Of a DNA stretch of 25,867 nt, positions 14,307-21,797 are shown in pieces; within the stretch, counting starts at the first letter, position 1, and every line of letters begins with the position of its first letter. Source of the DNA: Litorimonas sp964610115 (GTDB lineage: Bacteria > Pseudomonadota > Alphaproteobacteria > Caulobacterales > Maricaulaceae); NCBI GenBank assembly GCA_964610115.1, contig CAZSUW010000033.1, forward strand, positions 1 to 25,867, given 5' to 3'. The translations under genes and the position numbers were made by a program. The notes beneath the pieces are model-generated. The model did no database searches and was not told the DNA's origin. It worked only from the letters and a program-made list of their open reading frames with translations.

Positions 14307-15050
14307 ATGGACCCGCGCCGAAATATCCGCACCCTAGAAGGCTTTCGAGAACATGTCTCTGAACAGCGCTATACCGTGCTGCGTCAACCAATTGTCGGCC
14401 TTAACGATCAACGCATCCATCATTATGAATGGCTTGTGCGTTTTGAAGGGGAAGGCACAGAAGGCGTGTTACGTCCGGCAGAGCTGTCCGGTGCGATCCG
14501 CGACCTTGATCTGTCCATGCTGGCGCAAGCGATTTTGGTCCTCAATGCAGATCCTGACGGTCCGGGCATTGCGATCAATCTGTCCGGCGCGTCGATTGAT
14601 CGTGAAACCTTTAAGCCTTCCGTCCTCGCTTGCCTGACCGCCCTCACCGCCTCGCCCACGCGGCTCGTTATCGAGCTTACGGAAAGCTGGGACATGGAAC
14701 GGCTGGATCTGGCCGAAAGCCTGATCACGGAACTGAAAACACGCGGTCATCCCGTCTGCCTTGACGATGTCGGCGCGGGTGCAGCCTCTATTCGTTACTT
14801 GCGCGCCCTGCCCGCCAATTGGCTTAAGATTGATGGCGGGTTCGTCGCGGCTGCGTTCAATACGGCCCGTGACCGCGCAATTTTAGAAGCGCTCTTAACT
14901 TTACGCGACGCGCTAGACGTTCGTTTCATCGCGGAAGGCGTTGAAACGGTCGATTTGCTCGACTTTGTGCGCCGTCTCGGCTTCGACGCCGCCCAGGGAT
15001 ATGCGATCGGCAAACCCGAGCCGGAAACTCGAATCGCCTCCGCAACGTGA
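14307..15050 (+). CDS. EAL-domain protein, probable cyclic-di-GMP phosphodiesterase
   Basis: A stand-alone 247-residue EAL domain. The signature appears as E41-W-L-V-R (EWL instead of EAL). Asn91 (INLSG), Glu123 and Glu126 (ELTES), Asp153-Asp154 (LDDVGAG in place of DDFGTG), Lys174 (LKID), Glu210/Glu213 (AEGVET) and Gln230 (AQGYAIGKP) are all retained. The metal-binding and catalytic positions thus seem intact. Hydrolysis of c-di-GMP to pGpG is plausible, though EWL and DVGAG are atypical and could signify reduced activity. There are no membrane segments or sensor domain. It lies 48 bp after maeB on the same strand. The ATG at 14307 has only a weak ribosome site. Confidence 0.85.
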   Translation: MDPRRNIRTLEGFREHVSEQRYTVLRQPIVGLNDQRIHHYEWLVRFEGEGTEGVLRPAELSGAIRDLDLSMLAQAILVLNADPDGPGIAINLSGASIDRETFKPSVLACLTALTASPTRLVIELTESWDMERLDLAESLITELKTRGHPVCLDDVGAGAASIRYLRALPANWLKIDGGFVAAAFNTARDRAILEALLTLRDALDVRFIAEGVETVDLLDFVRRLGFDAAQGYAIGKPEPETRIASAT

Positions 15051-15075
15051 CTGGGCTTTTTTTAGTGCGTTTCCG

Positions 15076-15139
15076 TAACGTTAACCTTGTTTTGTTTCGA
15101 CACAGTGAGGCGATCCAGCTATCGGTTAACCAGTGATTC
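15076..15139 (+). promoter_or_regulatory. Candidate cell-cycle promoter elements ahead of the PleC-like kinase
   Basis: GTTAACC occurs twice, at 15080-15086 (inside the palindrome TAACGTTA) and 15125-15131 (inside GGTTAACC), 45 bp apart. A GANTC (GATTC) lies at 15135-15139. TTAA half-sites and GANTC suit CtrA binding and CcrM methylation, but there is no full TTAA-N7-TTAA site. Confidence 0.25.
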
Positions 15140-15161
15140 GGACAGCAAAAGGGGAGGCCGG

Positions 15162-15239
15162 ATGTCATTGCACCTGTCATATATGACCCCCTTTACCGAT
15201 AGCGTTCGATGCTGTTTTCAGGGCGTGCGAACGGCATGA
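15162..15239 (+). CDS. Candidate 25-codon leader ORF coupled to the kinase gene
   Basis: An ATG with a strong GGGGAGG ribosome site 4-5 nt upstream opens a 25-codon frame (starting MSLHLSYM, ending GVRTA). Its TGA overlaps the ATG of the kinase at 15236 as ATGA. The kinase ATG itself lacks a good ribosome site, so translation may depend on this leader. The peptide has no recognisable domain and may have no function of its own. Alternatively the kinase starts at the in-frame ATG 15209, inside the leader. Confidence 0.35.
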   Translation: MSLHLSYMTPFTDSVRCCFQGVRTA

Positions 15240-17944
15240 CACCACAACCTTACATCCCGCCACAAGCGGCCACCCCCGCGCGGCCGGGACCACCGCCAAT
15301 GCCACCGGGACACACTCCGCGCGGCCCCCAGTCACAACGCCCGCCTAATGTCCCGCCGCAGGCCGGACCTCGCCCTAAGGTGGCACAGACTTCAGGCATT
15401 CAACCCCATGGGCAATCCCACGTTCATGCCCCCGGCCAAAGAACACAATACCCCGCGCAAACCCCCGCGCACCGGTCAAGTGAAGCCGTTCAGGGTAACG
15501 CCGATATGGCCGCCATGCGCAGCATTTTACCGGACAATACGCTCATAGAGCGCTTCTCAGATCGGGTCGGTGGCATTCGCGCCTTTCGGGGTTTGCTTAT
15601 CGCCTCCCTCTCCTTCCTTTTCCTCTTCGCGGTCTTGTTTATCACAAAGACAGTATATGACCGTGCGCAATATCACGCGCAGGCTAGCCAAGCGTTTCGC
15701 GACGAAATCGGGATTGCCGCCGTCAATGTTTCTCGTACAATCGACACGCAGCTTGCGCCCTTACAGATGGCGATGGCCTTTTCTCGTGATCCGAATGTTA
15801 TCGTGGATTTGGCAAGTCGATCAGAAACCGTACAAGGTGCCGCCGTCCTCGATGCCTCAAATCGCATATTGGCAGAGTCCGGAGGGGCAGGATCAGCTCT
15901 TTCACAGATTAATCTCGATGGTTTGCAGGACGGACAAACCAATATCGTTTCTCTGACGCAACCCAGCTCTGGTGAGACAGCCCCTGTCATAGTCCTTCGC
16001 AGCCAAGGTCTATACCTCGCAACCATTCTCACGCCCGGAACACTCATTGGCACAGGATCTCCGGATCGTGCTCTGGTTATGACAAGTGGACGCATCATTG
16101 ATGGCGCCGCAGCCATTGGTTCTGTTGGGAGTTATGAGTATTTTGGCATTGCCCCGAACCAGATGGCCGCCACCGCCAACCGCGACGGGATAAGCATCTC
16201 CTCTTCAAATGCCCGAGAGGAGGCCTGGTTAGGCCTGAGCACCGTGCCCAAATCTGGCGGATCGCTCGTTGTCTTGGACAAGCGTGACCGCATAATGCCG
16301 TCCTTCCTACGCAACAATCTTTTGATGTTTGGCCTCATGTTCATGGGCATGGCCTGGCTGATTTGGATGTTGATGAAGCAGTTGATGCAACAATTCGATG
16401 CTCTTCGGGCGACTCAGGAAAATGATGAGATTTCTTCGCAACGCTACCAAGTCGCTCTAGACGGTACAGGTGGCGGGGTGTGGGAAATCGACTTATCTCA
16501 TAACACAGCCTTTCTCTCAGCATCCTTGGCCAAGCTTGTTGGTCTCGCAGAGCGCGANNNNNNNNNNNNNNNNNNNNNNNNNNNNNNNNNNNNNNNNNNN
16601 NNNNNNNNNNNNNNNNNNNNNNNNNNNNNNNNNNNNNNNNNNNNNNNNNNNNNNNNNCTTCGCGGCATGAATGATAGCTTTGTGATCTGGGACCAGATGG
16701 ACCGTCTTGTTCTATGGAATCGTAAGTTTGAAGACTTCTTCGGCTTTGAACCCGGGAATCTTCAGGCGGGCATAGAACACGCCATCGTTCAACACTATGC
16801 CGATCAGGTCATTGCCGAAGAGCGCGAGCTGGGCGTTGGTGAAGGCAGTGAAATACAACTCTCAGATGGGCGTTGGATCCGCTATCAGGAAACCTATACG
16901 CAAGATGGCGGGCGCGTCTCAATCGGAACCGAAGTGACAGCCATTCGTTCGCGCGAAGCTGAGTTGGAAGCCAATCGTGACCGCTTGGAATCGACGATTA
17001 ATGTTCTGCGCGCGTCGCAGTCGCGGATTGTCGAACTTGCCGAAAACTATGAGCAGGAAAAAATCCGCGCCGAACAAGCCAGCCAGTCTAAATCAGAATT
17101 CCTGGCCAATATGAGCCACGAGCTGCGCACGCCGCTTAATGCCATTAACGGCTTTTCCGATATTATGAAAAAAGAAATGTTCGGCCCTCTCGGCGATCCT
17201 CGTTACAAAGAATATGTGTCAGACATTCTGTTTTCCGGCCAGCATTTGCTCAGCCTGATCAACGACATTCTGGATATGTCCAAGATCGAAGCCGGTAAGA
17301 TGACGCTGAATGTCGAGACGCTTTCTATTGATAAAATGATCCAACAAGTCTTGCGCATTGTACGCGGACGGGCCGAAGAAAATCGTCTAAAACTGTTCTA
17401 CACTCCGGCTCAAGCGCAAGATATCGAAGCCGATCCGAGGGCCCTGAAACAGGTCCTGCTGAACCTTGCTACGAATGCAATTAAATTCACGCCTGAGGGC
17501 GGCTCTGTCACCATTCAGGTTGATCCCAAAGCCACAGGCCTAATCGTGCATGTTTCGGATACGGGCATCGGCATTAGCGAAGAAGACATTGCCCGCCTTG
17601 CCCAACCCTTTGAACAAGTCGACAGTGCCCATGCGCGTCAGCATGAAGGCACAGGATTGGGACTGGCTTTGTCAAAATCCCTTATTGAACTGCACGGCGG
17701 CAACTTCGGCATAAGCTCTACAATAGGCAAAGGCACCACGGTCACCTTCACCTTGCCTAATACGCCGATTATCAAATCCAAGCCCAAGACCGAATCCGAA
17801 GTCGGTGATGAGTTTAGCAAGCTGGCAGAAGATATTGCCGCCGTATTGGAAACTGGGACCGCGTCGACAATGTCCGCCGCAGCAGGATCAGAGCAAACTG
17901 TTCACCCCGGCCCGCCACCCATGGCTGGCAATCAGGCGGCGTAA
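15236..17944 (+). CDS. PleC-like membrane sensor histidine kinase, with assembly gap
   Basis: About 902 residues counting the 100-N gap. A Pro-rich cytoplasmic N-terminus (about 1-85) precedes transmembrane segment 1 (about 118-140), a periplasmic sensor domain (to about 360) and transmembrane segment 2 (about 361-382). PAS-like regions flank the gap (one begins before it; the second, after it, includes FVIWDQMDRLVLWNRKF). A coiled segment leads to HisKA with FLANMSHELRTPLNA (phospho-His about 628). The HATPase follows with N-box LLNLATNAIKFT, DTGIGIS and GTGLGLALS. The HisKA region closely resembles Caulobacter PleC/DivJ-type kinases, which control DivK/PleD and polarity; that role is inferred. 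Start 15236 is favoured by the ATGA overlap with the leader ORF; 15209 is the alternative. The gap probably hides more than 100 bp. Confidence 0.85.
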   Translation: MTPQPYIPPQAATPARPGPPPMPPGHTPRGPQSQRPPNVPPQAGPRPKVAQTSGIQPHGQSHVHAPGQRTQYPAQTPAHRSSEAVQGNADMAAMRSILPDNTLIERFSDRVGGIRAFRGLLIASLSFLFLFAVLFITKTVYDRAQYHAQASQAFRDEIGIAAVNVSRTIDTQLAPLQMAMAFSRDPNVIVDLASRSETVQGAAVLDASNRILAESGGAGSALSQINLDGLQDGQTNIVSLTQPSSGETAPVIVLRSQGLYLATILTPGTLIGTGSPDRALVMTSGRIIDGAAAIGSVGSYEYFGIAPNQMAATANRDGISISSSNAREEAWLGLSTVPKSGGSLVVLDKRDRIMPSFLRNNLLMFGLMFMGMAWLIWMLMKQLMQQFDALRATQENDEISSQRYQVALDGTGGGVWEIDLSHNTAFLSASLAKLVGLAERXXXXXXXXXXXXXXXXXXXXXXXXXXXXXXXXXXLRGMNDSFVIWDQMDRLVLWNRKFEDFFGFEPGNLQAGIEHAIVQHYADQVIAEERELGVGEGSEIQLSDGRWIRYQETYTQDGGRVSIGTEVTAIRSREAELEANRDRLESTINVLRASQSRIVELAENYEQEKIRAEQASQSKSEFLANMSHELRTPLNAINGFSDIMKKEMFGPLGDPRYKEYVSDILFSGQHLLSLINDILDMSKIEAGKMTLNVETLSIDKMIQQVLRIVRGRAEENRLKLFYTPAQAQDIEADPRALKQVLLNLATNAIKFTPEGGSVTIQVDPKATGLIVHVSDTGIGISEEDIARLAQPFEQVDSAHARQHEGTGLGLALSKSLIELHGGNFGISSTIGKGTTVTFTLPNTPIIKSKPKTESEVGDEFSKLAEDIAAVLETGTASTMSAAAGSEQTVHPGPPPMAGNQAA
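16558..16657. other. Assembly gap (100 N) inside the kinase PAS region
   Basis: Exactly 100 ambiguous bases. The flanks are both PAS-like, so repeated PAS domains may have caused the assembly break. Confidence 0.99.
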
Positions 17945-17971
17945 GCCAAACCGGGCGGTCTAAGGTTTCGT

Positions 17972-19033
17972 CTAACCTTTTTTATAAAAAGACCCTGTTC
18001 GCGTTGAAAGCAGCGCATCCAACGGGATGTCTTCTTGTTTAAGAAACCCTGAGGCAGGAAGTTTTCCGTCGCGGACCAGCTCAATCACCGAGACAACAGA
18101 GCCGGCCGTCGTCCACGCAATGGCGGTCCGGCTTTTACCGGCAATTATCAGCGGCTTATAACCTTCGACAAATTCTTCGCGCCATAATTTTCCGTCTTTC
18201 AGGCCTTCGGCGGCGACGTGGACATAGACAATGTCCTGACTGACCGGCGGTTTGGCCTTGACCAAAACGCGCCCCGCTTCTTCGCGATTGTCGCGCATCA
18301 GCAGTTCATGGAAGAAGAAATTCATCAGCTCCGCATGTCCTGGATAGCGCATCGTCTTATAATCGAGGTTCGCGACTTTCCCGTGATAAGTCTCGCACAT
18401 TGTGCCCAGCCCGCCGGACGTCGTGAACGCCTCCAACTTCACGCCATCAATATAGATCGTCTCCAGCCATTCCATGGAGGAGACCATTTTGCGCTCGCCC
18501 TCTTCAATGACTTCAGAATCGTTCAGATATTCATTCACCACGCCTTCGGGCGACCAATTAAACGCATAACCCATCAGGCCCGTCGGGTGTTGCGGCAGTG
18601 CCCCCACGCGCATCTTACACGAACGGCAGTCATCAAAGCGGGAAATTAGCTCGGCGCCGACAATGCCGACAAAGCCCGGCGCAAGACCGCATTGCGGGGC
18701 CATCAGACCCTTTGAGGTCTTGGCGAGCTTCCGAATGTGGTTTGTCGTCGGCACATCTTCGGTCAGGTCAAAATAGTGAATACCCGCCGCATGGGCGCGG
18801 TCGGCCACCTTCATGTTCAGATGATAGGGCAAGCAAGACAAAACCGCATCCACATCGCCAAAAACCTGATCAAGCGCCGCAGCATTCGTGACGTCAATTT
18901 TGGTGACAGCATGTTGGTGATTGTCCGGATTGGCCGCCATATCGACGCCCGTGACCGTAAAGCCACTATCATGGAGTAACTGGCCAGCGAGGGCGCCCAC
19001 CTTGCCCAAACCTAAAACGGCAATGTTCTTCAT
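17972..19033 (-). CDS. Saccharopine dehydrogenase family protein
   Basis: A 353-residue protein with an N-terminal Rossmann fold (VLGLGKVGALAGQLL, glycine motif at residues 8-13). The downstream segments match saccharopine dehydrogenase/Lys9-type proteins: VLSCLPYHLN, HYFDLTED, LAPGFVGIVGAELI and FTTSGGLGTMCETY. The family interconverts saccharopine with an amino acid and a semialdehyde in lysine metabolism, NAD(P)-dependently. The ATG at 19031-19033 (GGAG 9 nt upstream) begins MKNIAVLGLG; the longer frame to 19078 adds 15 unrelated residues. It is divergent from the DUF1338/HglS gene, which acts later in lysine degradation. A degradative role as saccharopine dehydrogenase (glutamate-forming) is therefore likely, but the exact reaction is inferred. 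Confidence 0.85.
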   Translation of the reverse strand: MKNIAVLGLGKVGALAGQLLHDSGFTVTGVDMAANPDNHQHAVTKIDVTNAAALDQVFGDVDAVLSCLPYHLNMKVADRAHAAGIHYFDLTEDVPTTNHIRKLAKTSKGLMAPQCGLAPGFVGIVGAELISRFDDCRSCKMRVGALPQHPTGLMGYAFNWSPEGVVNEYLNDSEVIEEGERKMVSSMEWLETIYIDGVKLEAFTTSGGLGTMCETYHGKVANLDYKTMRYPGHAELMNFFFHELLMRDNREEAGRVLVKAKPPVSQDIVYVHVAAEGLKDGKLWREEFVEGYKPLIIAGKSRTAIAWTTAGSVVSVIELVRDGKLPASGFLKQEDIPLDALLSTRTGSFYKKG

Positions 19034-19140
19034 GTCTTTCGCTCCGACCGTCAGAAAGTCGCGCCTTACTTCAGTCAAACGACAAAGTCATGCCTATCAA
19101 GTGGGTTTACACGCTTTGTTTGTTTCGCCATCCACACCTC

Positions 19141-20337
19141 ATGAAACCTGTGCCTGCTGATCATATTCGCGCGGAATTTTCAGACCGCCTGTCGCAACTC
19201 TATCGCGATGAAGTGCCTGCTTATGGCAAGCTGCTGGACATTGTCGCAGACATAAACGGTGACGATAGCGGCACACGTCTGGGCAGTGAACGCCATGGGG
19301 CGATCCGCTTGGGCCAGCCGTCTGAACTCTCCGACATTGCCCGCTTATTCGGTGCGATGGGGATGTCGCCCGTGGGCTATTATGATCTCTCCGTTGCGGG
19401 CCTGCCAGTCCATTCGACCGCTTTTCGTCCAGTTGACGAAAGTGCTTTTGCGATCAGCCCGTTTCGTATGTTCACATCGCTGCTTCGCCCAGAAATGATC
19501 GGCGATGACGATCTTCGCGAAACAGCGCTAGCCGCGCTGGACGGCCGCGATATTCTGCCAGAGCGCGGACGCGAATTGCTGGAAAAATCGGAATCTGACG
19601 ACGGTCTGCGTGACAGTGACGCGCACGATTTCGTTACTGAAGCCGTCACAGTTTTCGCCTGGCGCCCCAAGGCGCGGGTTGATCTGTCGCTTTATCGTCA
19701 GCTGATGGACGCGCATCCGCTGATCGCCGATATTGTCAGCTTTCAGGGCCCGCATATGAACCATCTCACCCCGCGCGTCGCCGACATTGACGCCGCCCAA
19801 GAAGCCATGCGCGACGCGGGACTTCAAGCCAAAGCGATCATTGAAGGGCCGCCGCGCCGTAACTGCCCGATCCTTCTACGCCAAACCGCCTTCAAAGCCT
19901 TGTCCGAAGACGTCGAGTTCAAAACGCCAGACGGTTGGGAAACAGGCACACATACGGCCCGCTTTGGCGAGATTGAACAACGCGGGGCCGCCCTCACCCC
20001 GAAAGGCCGCGCACTCTATGATAATTGCCTGGCCACGGCCAACACCGCCAAAGCTGATGGCCGCGATCACGATGCGGCCATGGCGGATGCCTTTGCCGCT
20101 TTTCCGGATGACTGGGACGCTCTGAAACATGACGGGCTGGCTTATTTCGGCGATGACGGCGCACCATTGACCTATGAAGATTTCCTGCCCGTCAGCGCCG
20201 CTGGCATTTTCCGGAGTAATCTGCGCCAGGACGGCGGCGCGCTTCGCCCGGCAAAAGCCCATCAAGCCGGTTTAGAAGCCGCCATGGGACGCAAATATAT
20301 CGACATGTTCGCGCTTTATGAAGGGTCTGACGTTTAA
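19141..20337 (+). CDS. hglS: 2-oxoadipate dioxygenase/decarboxylase (DUF1338, HglS/YdcJ family)
   Basis: A 398-residue DUF1338 protein. Members such as Pseudomonas putida HglS are Fe(II) enzymes converting 2-oxoadipate to D-2-hydroxyglutarate in lysine catabolism. Candidate metal ligands are His52 (SERHGAIRLG), His208 (GPHMNHLTPR) and Glu277 (RFGEIEQRG). By eye they correspond to His70, His226 and Glu294 of the P. putida enzyme, with a near-constant offset of 17-18. The ATG at 19141 begins MKPVPADHIRAEFSD, which fits the family start; an in-frame ATG at 19090 would add 17 atypical residues. Neither has a strong ribosome site. Divergent from the saccharopine dehydrogenase gene, with 107 bp between the chosen starts. 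Confidence 0.88.
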   Translation: MKPVPADHIRAEFSDRLSQLYRDEVPAYGKLLDIVADINGDDSGTRLGSERHGAIRLGQPSELSDIARLFGAMGMSPVGYYDLSVAGLPVHSTAFRPVDESAFAISPFRMFTSLLRPEMIGDDDLRETALAALDGRDILPERGRELLEKSESDDGLRDSDAHDFVTEAVTVFAWRPKARVDLSLYRQLMDAHPLIADIVSFQGPHMNHLTPRVADIDAAQEAMRDAGLQAKAIIEGPPRRNCPILLRQTAFKALSEDVEFKTPDGWETGTHTARFGEIEQRGAALTPKGRALYDNCLATANTAKADGRDHDAAMADAFAAFPDDWDALKHDGLAYFGDDGAPLTYEDFLPVSAAGIFRSNLRQDGGALRPAKAHQAGLEAAMGRKYIDMFALYEGSDV

Positions 20338-20364
20338 GCCTATTCGGGCCCCTATTTCCGAATT

Positions 20365-21045
20365 TCACTCTCTTCTGAGGATCATTTCCGTCAGTGCATT
20401 GCCAGTCCAATGGCTCATAAAGCCGGACTTCACCGCGACCGGATCATAGGGGCCTGCTACCCAGTCGGCGAAGCTGATCTCGCCATGTTCCGCCTTGTAT
20501 TCCAGATATTGCCGGAAGAACCAGCCGAGCATGCCCGTCTTGCCGTGCTTCACGTGCAGATATTTGAACGAGAGCTGTTCCAGCGCCTCTTCAATCGTGT
20601 CCTGCATCCGAAAGTGCCGATAGAGCACACCCATAATCCCCGTCCGGTCCGCGCCACTTTTACAGTGCATCAGGGCTGGGTAGGCGATCTCCTCAAACAA
20701 ATCGCGCGTGCCGAGGAGGCGTTCTTTTGAATGTACATCCCGCGAATACATGCGGTAATTCACAAGCTGGATACCGTGGCGTTCGCAGGCTTCTTTTTCC
20801 AGCAAGTAAAAGCCCTTTGGCGAAGGCCCGCGCAGATTGATGATCGTCTTAATCCCTTCTTCGGCGAGCTTTGCGATTCGCTTGGGCGAGGGCTGATTTT
20901 CGCGAAACATCCCGCCCCCAATATCGTGCCGATTGGCAAAACGCGCACGCAGAAACCCATGATCGCCCCAAATCAGGTCGCGATACGCTTGTTTCCGATC
21001 AGCCGGATCGTTGAGATCGAGCGCCGTGTAGGGTAGGTCCGCCAT
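20365..21045 (-). CDS. Protein-tyrosine/dual-specificity phosphatase-like protein
   Basis: A 226-residue protein with the Cys-phosphatase P-loop HCKSGADRTGIM (consensus HCxxGxxR), giving a catalytic Cys and Arg. A candidate general-acid Asp lies upstream in YSRDVHSKE. The segment GIKTIINLRGPSPKGFYLLEKE is typical of the bacterial dual-specificity phosphatase-like family. The N-terminal region (about 10-60) has no clear domain. Targets are unknown; bacterial relatives act on phosphotyrosine, phosphoinositides or nucleotides. The ATG at 21045 is preferred over a TTG at 21063; neither has a strong ribosome site. Divergent from the lipid A operon, whose GTG lies only 29 bp away, so the two probably share a compact or overlapping promoter region. 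Confidence 0.85.
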   Translation of the reverse strand: MADLPYTALDLNDPADRKQAYRDLIWGDHGFLRARFANRHDIGGGMFRENQPSPKRIAKLAEEGIKTIINLRGPSPKGFYLLEKEACERHGIQLVNYRMYSRDVHSKERLLGTRDLFEEIAYPALMHCKSGADRTGIMGVLYRHFRMQDTIEEALEQLSFKYLHVKHGKTGMLGWFFRQYLEYKAEHGEISFADWVAGPYDPVAVKSGFMSHWTGNALTEMILRRE

Positions 21046-21074
21046 GACGCCAGCCGTTAACAAGGGGAGAGAGC

Positions 21075-21797
21075 GTGTTCAAACGATTGATGCGCTCGAA
21101 GATCATGCAGGCCTTGCTGGGAGGTCTTGTCGCCCTGTGGATGACGTTCGTAAAATATACGACCCGTTGGGACGTGATTTATCCAGAACGCGCGCAGCCA
21201 GTCATTGACAGCGGGAACGGCCTGATCGCGCTAACCTTTCATTCGCGATTTTTGCTGCTGACCAGTGCGTGGAAGAAACGCTACCAACATCCCCATGTGC
21301 TGATTTCGCGCTCTCGGGATGGCGGGATCGTGGCTTGGACGTGTCATTGGCTAGGGCTGTCGACTGTGCGGGGATCGGCGAAAAATGCGGCCAAGACCAA
21401 AGTCAAAGGCGGCGGTCAGGCGGGACGTGACATTCTCGGCGCAATCGAAGCGGGCGGCTGCATTGTCATCACGCCGGACGGCCCGCGCGGCCCGCGACAG
21501 CGGGTTCCGCTCGGCCCGTTTCGGCTCGCGCGCCTGTCCGGTGCGCCGATCCTGCCCTGTACCTTCTCTGTTGCGAACCGAAAGCAGTTCGATAGCTGGG
21601 ACCGGTTTGTGCTGCCCCTGCCCTTTGGCAAAGGACGGATTGTTTGGGGGACGCCCGAATATGTGGCCACGGACGCCAGCGACGCCGAAGTCGAAGCCGC
21701 CCGCACCCGCGTCGAAGCCGAAATGAACGCGCTATTGTCTGACGCCGATCAAGCCCTCGGCCATGACCCCATCCCCGCGGCGGAACGCAAGGCATGA
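21075..21797 (+). CDS. DUF374 lysophospholipid acyltransferase-like protein
   Basis: A 240-residue protein with an N-terminal membrane-associated helix (about 10-28). The domain is the DUF374 branch of the LPLAT acyltransferase superfamily, visible as LTFHSRFLLL and VITPDGPRGPRQRVPLG, the latter matching the superfamily's phosphate-binding block. It starts with GTG (21075-21077) preceded by GGGGAGAG, a strong ribosome site. It is first in the operon before waaA, overlapping it by 4 bp (ATGA). The same order is common in alphaproteobacteria, so a role in lipid A or Kdo-lipid A acylation is likely. Its exact substrate is not something the sequence shows. Confidence 0.85.
   Translation: MFKRLMRSKIMQALLGGLVALWMTFVKYTTRWDVIYPERAQPVIDSGNGLIALTFHSRFLLLTSAWKKRYQHPHVLISRSRDGGIVAWTCHWLGLSTVRGSAKNAAKTKVKGGGQAGRDILGAIEAGGCIVITPDGPRGPRQRVPLGPFRLARLSGAPILPCTFSVANRKQFDSWDRFVLPLPFGKGRIVWGTPEYVATDASDAEVEAARTRVEAEMNALLSDADQALGHDPIPAAERKA

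Noticed and set aside
15050..15064. T-rich stretch after the EAL gene as an intrinsic terminator
   Set aside because: There is a run of T residues but no stable GC-rich stem immediately before it.
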